DNA of 64,000 nucleotides from Bacteroidia bacterium. Its GTDB lineage: Bacteria; Bacteroidota; Bacteroidia; Flavobacteriales_D; Cryomorphaceae. Under the pieces are notes generated by a model. It did no database searches and was not told where the DNA came from. It saw nothing but the letters and a program-made list of their open reading frames with translations. Numbering within the stretch: the stretch's first letter is position 1; every line of letters starts with the position of its first letter. Positions 25,474-35,501 of this stretch are shown piece by piece. The stretch covers positions 310,001 to 374,000 of the forward strand of contig JAUICL010000003.1 in NCBI GenBank assembly GCA_030427905.1, in the 5' to 3' direction. The position numbers and the translations under genes are program-made.

Positions 25474-26857
25474 ACGAATCGGGGGTGTATGTGATGGCTT
25501 GCGGGTTGACGATAAGCAAATTGCTCAATCCACCTAAGATCAACGAAGCACCAGCAACGATCATGGCATAGATGGATGCATCGCCGAGAAGCCCTGAGAT
25601 AAAATTGACCCCTCCGGTAGCCGCAATAATCTGCGGGATAACGATAAACATGTTGAATATCCCCATGTAGAGCCCCATTTTTTTAGGGTCAATGGAGCTT
25701 GAAAGCATAGCGTAAGGCATCGAAAGAATAGATCCCCATGCAATACCGATCAAAATGAACGAGCCGATCAGATAGGAAGGGTCATCCATAAAATACATCC
25801 AAATGAAGCCAAGCCCTCCGAGAATCAAGCTAAACATGTGTACTAGTTTCCGGTTGATTCTACGCTCGGAAGTGTAAAAAGTAAGCAGCAAGGCAAAGGC
25901 CATGGACGACAATCCGTAGATCCCCATATACGACCCTACCAGGTCAGCTGCATCGTTGTAGGCGATATTAGCCACAGAGTAGGCTTCTTCTTGAATAGGG
26001 TCAGCCATATCATACGACGCTCTGTCCGGAATTGGAGAATGAAAAACATGATCTGTCAAAGCAGGTGTAGCCAGGCTCCACATAGTAAAGAATGCGAACC
26101 AACTAAAAAACTGCACAAGCCCCAACTTAGCCATGGTTTTTGGCATCGACATGAAATTCTCGAGAATGGTTTTAACACCTACGAGTAGTCCACCTGATTC
26201 GCGTTTTTCTGCTTCAAAAGCTTCCATATCTTCAGGAGGGTACTCCTTAGTGGTAAGCACAGTGTACAATATGGACAAGAAAAAAACGAAAGCACCAATA
26301 GTAAAAGCGATCTTGACACTCATAGGCACAGCACCATCAATAGCTTCATTAGAAACTCCTAGTTTGGCAATAGCCCAAGGCAAATTACTAGCTATCCAAG
26401 TACCAATACCGATAATGAGCGTTTGCATCACAAATCCGTACGAGCGCTGTGAATCTGGCAGCTTATCGGCGACCAGAGCTCTAAACGGCTCCATCGAAAT
26501 GTTGATCGATGCGTCGAGTACCCACAAGCAGCCTGCGGCCATCCACAAGGCAGAAGAATGCGGGACAAAAATTAGAGTGATGGAACTTAAAATCGCACCG
26601 ATCAAGAAAAAGGGTCTTCTTCTACCCCATCTCGGGTGCCACGTGCGATCACTAATATACCCGATTATGGGCTGCACAATCAGCCCAGTTAGCGGTGCTG
26701 CGATCCAGAGCATAGGTATCTCATGCTCACTAGCACCTAGGGTTTGAAAAATACGAGACATAAATCCACCCTGAAGGGCAAATCCAAACTGAATTCCCAG
26801 GAATCCAAAACTCATATTCCAGATATCCCAAAACTTTAGACGCGGCTTATTACTCAT
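25460..26857 (-). CDS. MFS maltose/maltodextrin transporter (SLC45-like)
   Basis: A 465-residue inner-membrane carrier with about 12 hydrophobic segments. The loop Gly-Tyr-Ile-Ser-Asp-Arg-Thr-Trp-His-Pro-Arg-Trp-Gly-Arg-Arg-Arg-Pro (about 66-82) is the hallmark of the glycoside/SLC45 branch of the major facilitator superfamily, which includes bacterial maltose and sucrose importers. The Asn-Met-Ser-Phe-Gly-Phe-Leu-Gly-Ile-Gln-Phe-Gly start (about 14-25) also fits. By context it moves maltose or short maltodextrins into the cytoplasm for GH65. A shared-operator palindrome lies 44-60 bp upstream. Confidence 0.9.
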   Translation of the reverse strand: MSNKPRLKFWDIWNMSFGFLGIQFGFALQGGFMSRIFQTLGASEHEIPMLWIAAPLTGLIVQPIIGYISDRTWHPRWGRRRPFFLIGAILSSITLIFVPHSSALWMAAGCLWVLDASINISMEPFRALVADKLPDSQRSYGFVMQTLIIGIGTWIASNLPWAIAKLGVSNEAIDGAVPMSVKIAFTIGAFVFFLSILYTVLTTKEYPPEDMEAFEAEKRESGGLLVGVKTILENFMSMPKTMAKLGLVQFFSWFAFFTMWSLATPALTDHVFHSPIPDRASYDMADPIQEEAYSVANIAYNDAADLVGSYMGIYGLSSMAFALLLTFYTSERRINRKLVHMFSLILGGLGFIWMYFMDDPSYLIGSFILIGIAWGSILSMPYAMLSSSIDPKKMGLYMGIFNMFIVIPQIIAATGGVNFISGLLGDASIYAMIVAGASLILGGLSNLLIVNPQAITYTPDSSTES

Positions 26858-26900
26858 CGTATTTTTTTAGTTCAGGAGCGGAAGATAGGAAATTTCTTAG

Positions 26901-26917
26901 AGTGTAATTGCGACACT
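26901..26917 (-). promoter_or_regulatory. candidate operator upstream of the MFS transporter
   Basis: AGTGT-AATTGCG-ACACT: perfect 5-bp arms with a 7-bp spacer, 44-60 bp before the start at 26857, the same distance as at susC. It belongs to the shared palindrome set. Confidence 0.65.
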
Positions 26918-26930
26918 ATTCAAACCCTAT

Positions 26931-26960
26931 TCAAAGAAAAAGGCGGCCAATGGCCGCCTT
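26931..26960 (-). terminator. intrinsic terminator of the T9SS gene at 26988-28451
   Basis: AAGGCGGCCA and TGGCCGCCTT (26940-26949 and 26951-26960) form a near-continuous palindrome. On the minus strand it is followed by TTTTCTTTG. It lies 28 bp past the stop and separates this gene from the operator and start of the MFS gene. Confidence 0.8.
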
Positions 26961-26987
26961 AAAGTATTAAGTTCATTACCTGATAGC

Positions 26988-28451
26988 TTATAGCTTAACT
27001 ACTCGAGCAATTTGCATTCCGCCAGTGTGGTAAAATTTGAACACGTATGTTCCACTATCGTGGGTTGTCAAATCAAAATGCATCTGACGTTTTTGAGCGT
27101 AACTGCGTGTTGCGATCATAATTCCTTCAGGAGAGTACACTCTCATGTATCCGGTTTTAATTCCATCAAAATCAAAAATTACTCGATGGTGAGTAGGGTT
27201 AGGAAAGGCGTGAACAGAAGCATCTGTTAAAGTATGGCTCTGGCTAAAAATACCTAAGGCGCCTGAAAGCTCCACAGCGTCCACAATAAGGGTACTACCT
27301 TCCATGGGGGTAAGCCCTTCACCTTCTTTACTCGAAGTCAAAGAAACGGCGATATGATCTGCACTCAATCCGTTTGTTTCGAACTCTTCCATAAAGTTAA
27401 ATTCTACCAAAGTATATTCATCAGCAGCCACCAAATCAAAGGACTTTTCCATTACCATGTCGAAGCCTCCTTCATTGTCAGCTTTGAAGAAATGAAAAGT
27501 TACTTCACCTATATCAGATCCAACTCCTTCATACTTATACATCATCGAAACATGCGTCTGGTCAGCTCCAATTTCGTTAGTCGGTACAATACCACCTTCT
27601 TCATCAACATCTCCAAGCACAGTAGAGCCCATTTCTAGGTCACCTTCTCTTACGATTGATGTCAATCCTAGCGCCCAGCTACCGTCAAATGACTCTGCCG
27701 TTCTGAAAAATGTTCTTTCCATCTGGTCGGCATCAACTTCGCATTGGTTTGGATAGTAAAACGGCGTTAGGTTTAACCATGAATCCATGTCGCCCCCAGG
27801 AATTTCTTGATCAGATCCCACCCAAGAAATGTTGTCTATTTGCATGAATGCGCCGTTCTCAAAAGTCACATCGTTGTTAACTAGATCAGCAGATGCGAAA
27901 GCAATTACACATACATTTGTGTTAGGGTCTAGTGTTTCATCAAACGAAAACTCCATATTGGTCCAGTCTTGCGTACCAGCCACTGGAAAAACATAGGTTC
28001 CAGGCCCCATATTTCCGGGCCCCACAGGTTGATTTCCATTTTTAAATTGAACAATCACGATTCCTTCATTTTCTTCGGGAATTTCCATTTTCATATCCAC
28101 TGATAGACCAGTAATACCGTCTGGAGTCATGTCGAATCCACCCCCAAATACGAGGCCTTCACCTTCAGCATTAGGCTCAGTACCACAGATATAATATCCA
28201 GGAACTACATTTCCATCAATGTCAATATTGGAAATGTGCATAGATGAATTTCCTTCACTCAACTTTTTAACCACATTGAGCTCACCATTCATGAAATACG
28301 TCTCGTAATTAGATGATGTGTTGGGGATACCAATGCTCGGCATTTCGAAAAGATTGACTTTCGTCCAATCTTCGAAATTTCCATTGGCGATTTGCGCATT
28401 AGACGTAAGTCCAAAAGCACAGAAAATTGCGGGGAGTAAAAACTTTTTCAT
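26988..28451 (-). CDS. secreted two-module protein with T9SS sorting domain
   Basis: From the ATG at 28451 (preferred over an in-frame ATG at 28469, because it begins the signal MKKFLLPAIF) it has 487 residues. A signal peptide ends near Ser-Asn-Ala-Gln. Two similar beta-sandwich segments follow, one starting Ala-Asn-Gly-Asn-Phe-Glu-Asp-Trp (about 22-29) and the other Pro-Gly-Gly-Asp-Met-Asp-Ser-Trp (about 226-233). Each later has an Ile-Asp-Asn/Val-Asp-Ala strand, as in PCMD-like carbohydrate-binding modules. A T9SS sorting domain begins near His-Ala-Phe-Pro-Asn-Pro-Thr. No enzyme motif is seen. It could be a surface glycan-binding protein, and context in the starch locus is the only guide. 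No copy of the shared operator was seen upstream. Confidence 0.75.
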   Translation of the reverse strand: MKKFLLPAIFCAFGLTSNAQIANGNFEDWTKVNLFEMPSIGIPNTSSNYETYFMNGELNVVKKLSEGNSSMHISNIDIDGNVVPGYYICGTEPNAEGEGLVFGGGFDMTPDGITGLSVDMKMEIPEENEGIVIVQFKNGNQPVGPGNMGPGTYVFPVAGTQDWTNMEFSFDETLDPNTNVCVIAFASADLVNNDVTFENGAFMQIDNISWVGSDQEIPGGDMDSWLNLTPFYYPNQCEVDADQMERTFFRTAESFDGSWALGLTSIVREGDLEMGSTVLGDVDEEGGIVPTNEIGADQTHVSMMYKYEGVGSDIGEVTFHFFKADNEGGFDMVMEKSFDLVAADEYTLVEFNFMEEFETNGLSADHIAVSLTSSKEGEGLTPMEGSTLIVDAVELSGALGIFSQSHTLTDASVHAFPNPTHHRVIFDFDGIKTGYMRVYSPEGIMIATRSYAQKRQMHFDLTTHDSGTYVFKFYHTGGMQIARVVKL

Positions 28452-28541
28452 TGTAGAGGGTTTGTTCACAGCCTTCGTTTGGCTGGATAGTTTGCCCCAG
28501 TCTACGCCCCTATTGAAATAAAAGTTTCAGATTCTCAGTTC

Positions 28542-30191
<1,650 letters not shown>

Positions 30192-31253
30192 TTAATTTCT
30201 ATTCAAGCAATTGAGATCTTCAAAAGCTACTTTGAGTCGATCTACAAAGCTCTCTTCGCCTTTTCTAAGCCATACGCGTGGATCGTAGTACTTTTTGTTC
30301 GGCTTATCGTCCCCTTCCGGATTTCCGATTTGGGTCTGAAGGTAGGCTTCATTGGCTTTGTAGTAGTCCATTACACCTTTCCAGCATGCCCACTGCATAT
30401 CTGTATCAATGTTCATTTTGATAGCGCCATAAGAAATTGCTTCGCGAATTTCTTCTTGAGAAGATCCACTTCCACCGTGAAAAACGAAGTTGACAGGCTT
30501 GGCTGCCGTATTGAACTTTTCTTGGATGAAGTTTTGAGAATTGTGAAGAATAATCGGTTCGAGGGAAACATTGCCTGGCTTGTACACGCCGTGCACGTTT
30601 CCAAAGGCCGCAGCCACAGTAAAGTTCGGGCTGATTTTCGAAAGGCGCTCAAAGGCGTAAGCCACTTCTTCGGGCTGCGTGTAGAGCTTTGAACTATCGA
30701 CATCAGTATTATCAACTCCATCTTCTTCTCCACCAGTCACGCCGAGTTCGATCTCTATGGTCATTCCCATTTTGTTCATCCGCTCGAAGTATTTGCAGCT
30801 GATGTCGAGGTTCTCTTCGATTGGCTCCTCGCTTAGGTCAAGCATATGCGAACTGAACAAGGGCTGACCGTTTTTCTTATAAAACTCTTCACCAGCATCG
30901 AGCAATCCATCGATCCACGGGAGCAATTTCTTAGCTGCGTGATCGGTGTGAAGCACAACAGGTACGCCGTATGCTTTTGCCATTTCGTGCACATGAAGTG
31001 CTCCGCTTACTCCTCCAGCAATGGCTCCTTTTTGATCTTCTTTGGTAATGGCTTTACCAGCAAAAAAGTGTGCTCCACCGTTCGAAAACTGGATGATGAC
31101 TGGCGAATTGAGCTCGCGAGCTGTTTCCAGAACAGCGTTTACTGAGTTTGTTCCAACAACATTTACGGCCGGAAGGGCAAAGCCTTGCTCATTGGCGTAG
31201 TTAAACAAATCTGTTACTTCCTGTCCGTGTAATACTCCTGCTCTAAATTTCAT
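30192..31253 (-). CDS. fba: class II fructose-bisphosphate aldolase
   Basis: From the ATG at 31253 it has 353 residues. The in-frame ATG at 31277 would add only eight atypical residues. It cleaves fructose-1,6-bisphosphate to dihydroxyacetone phosphate and glyceraldehyde-3-phosphate using a divalent metal. Strong similarity to E. coli FbaA can be read directly: Phe-Ala-Leu-Pro-Ala-Val-Asn, Val-Ile-Ile-Gln-Phe-Ser-Asn-Gly-Gly-Ala, the zinc-ligand loop Leu-His-Thr-Asp-His-Ala-Ala-Lys-Lys-Leu-Leu-Pro-Trp, and Gly-Ser-Gly-Ser for phosphate binding. It is first of a two-gene fba-pgi unit with its own TAGTTTTG box upstream. Confidence 0.95.
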   Translation of the reverse strand: MKFRAGVLHGQEVTDLFNYANEQGFALPAVNVVGTNSVNAVLETARELNSPVIIQFSNGGAHFFAGKAITKEDQKGAIAGGVSGALHVHEMAKAYGVPVVLHTDHAAKKLLPWIDGLLDAGEEFYKKNGQPLFSSHMLDLSEEPIEENLDISCKYFERMNKMGMTIEIELGVTGGEEDGVDNTDVDSSKLYTQPEEVAYAFERLSKISPNFTVAAAFGNVHGVYKPGNVSLEPIILHNSQNFIQEKFNTAAKPVNFVFHGGSGSSQEEIREAISYGAIKMNIDTDMQWACWKGVMDYYKANEAYLQTQIGNPEGDDKPNKKYYDPRVWLRKGEESFVDRLKVAFEDLNCLNRN

Positions 31254-31291
31254 GATAATACGAGTGGTTAACTTCAATTAATAGATTGGTG

Positions 31292-31299
31292 CAAAACTA
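31292..31299 (-). promoter_or_regulatory. -7 promoter box upstream of fba
   Basis: Reads TAGTTTTG on the minus strand, a match to TAnnTTTG, 39-46 bp before the fba ATG. A TTTG lies 25 bp further upstream (31325-31328), somewhat far for a -33 box. This suggests fba-pgi can be transcribed separately from the mgsA-to-pfkA genes. No shared operator is seen here. Confidence 0.45.
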
Positions 31300-31355
31300 A
31301 CCGAAAAGGAAGAATTGAGTCCCTCAAATCGAACAGAAATTAAGGTCGAATAGAA

Positions 31356-31736
31356 TTAGGATTCTTTTCGCTGTACGATAGACTCAATAATCATATCGGC
31401 AGTAGCTGGGTTTGTGGCTAATGGCACGTTGTGCACATCGCAAAGCCTCATCAGCATGGCTATATCTGGTTCATGCGGATGTTTGTCAAGCGGATCCCGA
31501 AAGAAAAGCACAGCATCAAGCTCACCTTGTGTCACCATCGCGCCAATCTGCGCATCTCCGCCAAGCGGGCCAGAAGCTACCTTTTCGACTTCCATTCCTC
31601 CACGCTCTACGTGGGTTCCGGTGGTACCTGTAGCGACTAAGGCTACTTCAGCACTTTTCAAAAATGTCTTGTGCTCGGTAAGGAATTGTACCATTTCGGC
31701 TTTCTTACCGTCATGAGCTATGATGGCTATTTTCAT
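31356..31736 (-). CDS. mgsA: methylglyoxal synthase
   Basis: A 126-residue enzyme converting dihydroxyacetone phosphate to methylglyoxal and free phosphate. The catalytic Asp is in Pro-Leu-Gly-Gly-Asp-Ala-Gln (Asp61). The second family motif is Phe-Phe-Arg-Asp-Pro-Leu-Asp (Asp81), followed by Pro-His-Glu-Pro-Asp and Ala-Thr-Asn-Pro-Ala-Thr-Ala-Asp. It lacks the extra N-terminal segment of E. coli MgsA (152 residues). It overlaps the GH13 gene by 4 bp (ATGA), so it is clearly part of the maltodextrin operon, an uncommon location. Confidence 0.95.
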   Translation of the reverse strand: MKIAIIAHDGKKAEMVQFLTEHKTFLKSAEVALVATGTTGTHVERGGMEVEKVASGPLGGDAQIGAMVTQGELDAVLFFRDPLDKHPHEPDIAMLMRLCDVHNVPLATNPATADMIIESIVQRKES

Positions 31737-33115
31737 TTGGCGTAATATACGTGATATTCAAAAGGCTTCAACTCATATCCACCAGTAAGTGCAGATAAAT
31801 CGGGACTTTCAAACAACGCTTCGAAGATCCCATCAGGCATTCCTTCTATTTTGACTTGCTCGGGAGCATCCGAAAAATTGCATATTACAATCACCTTGCT
31901 ATCATCTTTGGCACGTACGAAGGCGTACACATCTTCATCAGCGCCAGTCTCGAGTCTTTCGAAACTTCCGCGATGTGTACCGTTCCAAAGGGCAGGCTGA
32001 TTTTGATTTAACTGAAGCAGCTTGGTATAGAAATCTTGTAATTGATAATCACCCCACTCGATGGTGTCTTTCTCGAAGAATTCTAGCGCATAGTCCATTC
32101 CTGCTTCTTGTCCGGAGTAGAGTAATGGCATGCCGGCAATAGTATAAGCTAATACCGCATAGGTTTTATGGCCTTCTTCACCGTAGCGCTCCATCACCGT
32201 ACCATTCCATGAGTTCTCATCGTGGTTTGTAGTGAAGTACATTCTATAGTCCTTTTTGGCGAAGTTGGTGTCTTCCTTCGCAAGGTAATTATCAAGGTCG
32301 TTCAAGTTCATCTCTCCTTTAGCGATATGATTGATGATATGCATAAACTCCCAAGCATACCCCATATCAAATGCCTTTTCTTGCAGTTCGGGAGATTCAG
32401 CTTCAGCGAGCATAAATACATCCGGACGAACACGCTCTAGGCTATCGCGGCAATCGTTCCAGAACTCAACTGGTACCATACTAGCCACATCACAACGAAA
32501 ACCGTCAACGTTATATTCGCTCAGCCAGTATTGCATCGAAGCGATCATCTCAGCTCTCATTTCAGGGTTTTCATAGTCCAAGTCGGCTACATCCCACCAA
32601 TCGGTACCCGCAGGTGGCTGAAGATTTCCTAACGAGTCTAAATTGTACCATTCTTTGTGAGTTTCAGTCCACACATTATCGAAAGCACTGTGGTTAGCTA
32701 CCCAGTCAATGATCACCTTCATGCCCAAACTATGAGCCTTTTCAACGAGCTCGTGAAAATCTTCCTCCGTACCAAACTCCGGGTTGATTCCCTTGTAATC
32801 TTTTACAGAATAATAACTCCCCTTTTCACCCTTTCTATTCTCTTCTCCAATGGGGTGGATTGGCATCAACCATATAATGGTAATTCCCATGTCTTTGATT
32901 CGCTCCAAATCAGCGGTAAACGCATCAAAAGTTCCTTCGGGGGAGTACTGACGAATATTAGCTTCGTAAATCGTGGCGTTCTTTGACCAAGCATCGTGCG
33001 ATGTAGCCACCTGAGCTTCGGGAGTTTCATCATTCTTTTCGACCTTCGTACTTTCTCCTGTACTACAGGAAATCAAAGCAGCGATAGGAATGGCGAGAAA
33101 AAAATTCTTGAGCAT
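31733..33115 (-). CDS. GH13 alpha-amylase lipoprotein
   Basis: A 460-residue glycoside hydrolase. Lipobox Ala-Leu-Ile-Ser-Cys (Cys17) is followed by a short acidic linker and a single GH13 barrel. Regions: I Asp-Trp-Val-Ala-Asn-His, II Gly-Phe-Arg-Cys-Asp (nucleophile), III Met-Leu-Ala-Glu-Ala (acid/base), IV Thr-Thr-Asn-His-Asp. No extra starch-binding module is seen. It is probably periplasmic or surface-anchored and trims maltodextrins alongside its neighbour, one base away. The compact size recalls SusG-related oligosaccharide-active members. Confidence 0.92.
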   Translation of the reverse strand: MLKNFFLAIPIAALISCSTGESTKVEKNDETPEAQVATSHDAWSKNATIYEANIRQYSPEGTFDAFTADLERIKDMGITIIWLMPIHPIGEENRKGEKGSYYSVKDYKGINPEFGTEEDFHELVEKAHSLGMKVIIDWVANHSAFDNVWTETHKEWYNLDSLGNLQPPAGTDWWDVADLDYENPEMRAEMIASMQYWLSEYNVDGFRCDVASMVPVEFWNDCRDSLERVRPDVFMLAEAESPELQEKAFDMGYAWEFMHIINHIAKGEMNLNDLDNYLAKEDTNFAKKDYRMYFTTNHDENSWNGTVMERYGEEGHKTYAVLAYTIAGMPLLYSGQEAGMDYALEFFEKDTIEWGDYQLQDFYTKLLQLNQNQPALWNGTHRGSFERLETGADEDVYAFVRAKDDSKVIVICNFSDAPEQVKIEGMPDGIFEALFESPDLSALTGGYELKPFEYHVYYAK

Positions 33116-33116
33116 A

Positions 33117-35501
33117 TTATTGGGTTAAAATTTCAAATGATTGTGGTTCAAGGTCGATTCGGAGCTTACCACCTTCTTGTGTAAACGCCGAACCAAAATG
33201 CGATGCAAAAATGGAATTCAAATGCGGCTTATCTAGGTCAATTTCAACGGTGGTTTCAGAGCCCGTATTAAAAAACACGAGTACAGACTCACCGAGGTAA
33301 GTTCTGGCATAAGCATACACATGCTCATCTAAGTAGAGCCTTTGGAGCTCACCATAGTTCAGCGGCATTAACTCTTTCCGGAGCTTAGTAATTTTACGAA
33401 CTGTTTGAAGAAGTTCAACTTCTGTACTGTCGAGCTGGTCGCCAAAACGCATCATACGACGATTGTCTGGATCATTAGCTCCTACCATTCCAAACTCATC
33501 GCCATAATAGATGACTGGAATACCAGGGATCGTAAAGTTGAACGCATGAAGCATGGCCAATTTTCTATATCCTTCTGTACCGTTGGGCTCAATATCTCTT
33601 GTCCAGCCTGCATTCTTCGGATCTTCAGAAAAATCTACCGAACCATCAGCATATGAAATGAACCGCGTTCGATCTTGATTACCAGACATATTGCCCATCA
33701 AATGGTGCGAACCATATACACTCAACCCCTCCTTTAAGACCCGATCGAGATTAGCCAAGTCGCCGTCTTCCTTTGCAAAGGCATTTACGGCGGCGTCATA
33801 GAGATTAAAATCAAACTGAGCATCGAGAAGACCTGTACCAATATAGCTGTCAATCAATTTTGGGTTTCCATAGGTTTCCCCAATTTGAAAAATTGGTCGG
33901 CTATCTGGGATAACCACTTGACTCTTCAGCTTGTACGTCAATTCTCTCCAAAACTTTGTCGGGATATGCTTCGTGGCATCGTGTCTAAATCCATCAATTT
34001 CAAAACTCTTGAACCAATACAGCGCTGAATCGGTCATTGCTTCAACTACTTCATCTTTCCGAAGATCAAGAGTAGGAAGGAAGGTATCGAACCAAGTGGT
34101 CAACCTGTGTTCGTCCCATCTTTCAGTATTGAGTGATCCATCTGGCAGGTATAGGTCTGTGGCCCACTCAGGGTGGTTCTGATACACGGGGTGATCTTGA
34201 TGCACGTGGTTGGCAACATAGTCGAGCAGAATGTTTTGATCGCTTTGGTGGACACTAGCAATCAGATCAGTCAATTCCTGGTTCGTACCGAAGCGGAAAT
34301 CAACCTTTGAAGACGATGCTGGCCAATACCCATGGTAGCCAGAAAACTTGCTACGCACACCGTTTTTATCCCACAAACCATAGGCGCCTATTGGATTTAA
34401 GCCTATTGGCGACAGCCAAACCGTATTGACATTCAGCCCATCGAAATAACCTTGGTTTAAAACGGAATCTATACCTGTGAGATCACCTCCCATGTAATTT
34501 GCCAACGGGTGAATCTCCGGGTCATCAACAGGGTGATCGTTAGCCGTATCGCCATTAAAGAATCGATCAACCATCAAAAAGTACATCGAATACGCATGCT
34601 TATCCGTTCGATCAATCTGAGAAGTGGATTGAACCGGTGTACCATCTGCCAGCGGGATGAGAATATCGTTGGTCATTCCACCTGGGCCATACCCCACTAC
34701 AGACAAGTGGGCGCGCGCTTTGCTGGATTGAATCTTGGGAAGTCTAAGAACTAAGGAGTCTGCTCTTCGCTCCCAATACGTTGCTGGTAGAAGTTGATTT
34801 TCAACTCTAATCAATGGGTCTGCCAGAACTGACGAGTAGTCGATAAAGCAAGTGCGCTGCTCCGAATCGTACCCAAGGGATGCAATATGAACGGGGTCAC
34901 TGGTTTCGCCTACCTGAAATGTGGAGTTCTCTCCACCCATTCCATTGTCCTTTTTGTTTGAATTAGTTCGATCGAGCATTTCCACCCCATCTTCTACGAT
35001 GAGATACTCGTAAAGGCCTGGACTCAGATTCAACGTCGTTGTCCAACTGCTACCATCCCGATCTAAAACAGTAGCATTTGCATTCCATCCATTAAAGCTC
35101 CCTTTTATTCGGACATCTGCCACGGCTAGGCTTGTCGCTTCATAAGCGAATTCCACTTTTTCAATGTCACTCCCGAGCACTGGAACAACGTACTGCTGCC
35201 CTTTGTAGCCTAGGTGCATGGTGCTGAGCAGGTGGTGCTTCGATCCAGACCACAACTCTACAATTCCATGCTCAGCATCGAAAGTGTAATGCATATCGTC
35301 TGAGAATGAAATCGAATCAACTTGATCTGCGTAAAGGACATAGTCTTGGATGTAAACTATTGTCGTATCCGGCTGAAGCTTGATTGGGCTTGCGACACCT
35401 ACAATATCCTGCCCTATCTCCATCGTCTCTTCGACTACTTGCTCCGAAGAACAGGCTGCAAGAAAAATGATGGCTAATAGAGCTATGCTCGTTTTTTTCA
35501 T
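33117..35501 (-). CDS. GH13 amylase lipoprotein with N-terminal CBM48-like module
   Basis: A 794-residue enzyme with lipobox Phe-Leu-Ala-Ala-Cys (Cys17). After a beta-rich N-terminal region comes a CBM48-like module (about 125-200, Lys-Gly-Ser-Phe-Asn-Gly-Trp). Then the GH13 barrel: region I Asp-Tyr-Val-Ala-Asn-His, region II Gly-Phe-Arg-His-Asp (nucleophile), region III Gln-Ile-Gly-Glu-Thr (acid/base), region IV Ser-Gly-Asn-Gln-Asp-Arg. Region IV has Gln where most GH13 enzymes have the transition-state His of Asn-His-Asp. That may be a subfamily trait, but it could change activity. It starts inside the end of the GH65 gene (4-bp overlap). Confidence 0.9.
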   Translation of the reverse strand: MKKTSIALLAIIFLAACSSEQVVEETMEIGQDIVGVASPIKLQPDTTIVYIQDYVLYADQVDSISFSDDMHYTFDAEHGIVELWSGSKHHLLSTMHLGYKGQQYVVPVLGSDIEKVEFAYEATSLAVADVRIKGSFNGWNANATVLDRDGSSWTTTLNLSPGLYEYLIVEDGVEMLDRTNSNKKDNGMGGENSTFQVGETSDPVHIASLGYDSEQRTCFIDYSSVLADPLIRVENQLLPATYWERRADSLVLRLPKIQSSKARAHLSVVGYGPGGMTNDILIPLADGTPVQSTSQIDRTDKHAYSMYFLMVDRFFNGDTANDHPVDDPEIHPLANYMGGDLTGIDSVLNQGYFDGLNVNTVWLSPIGLNPIGAYGLWDKNGVRSKFSGYHGYWPASSSKVDFRFGTNQELTDLIASVHQSDQNILLDYVANHVHQDHPVYQNHPEWATDLYLPDGSLNTERWDEHRLTTWFDTFLPTLDLRKDEVVEAMTDSALYWFKSFEIDGFRHDATKHIPTKFWRELTYKLKSQVVIPDSRPIFQIGETYGNPKLIDSYIGTGLLDAQFDFNLYDAAVNAFAKEDGDLANLDRVLKEGLSVYGSHHLMGNMSGNQDRTRFISYADGSVDFSEDPKNAGWTRDIEPNGTEGYRKLAMLHAFNFTIPGIPVIYYGDEFGMVGANDPDNRRMMRFGDQLDSTEVELLQTVRKITKLRKELMPLNYGELQRLYLDEHVYAYARTYLGESVLVFFNTGSETTVEIDLDKPHLNSIFASHFGSAFTQEGGKLRIDLEPQSFEILTQ

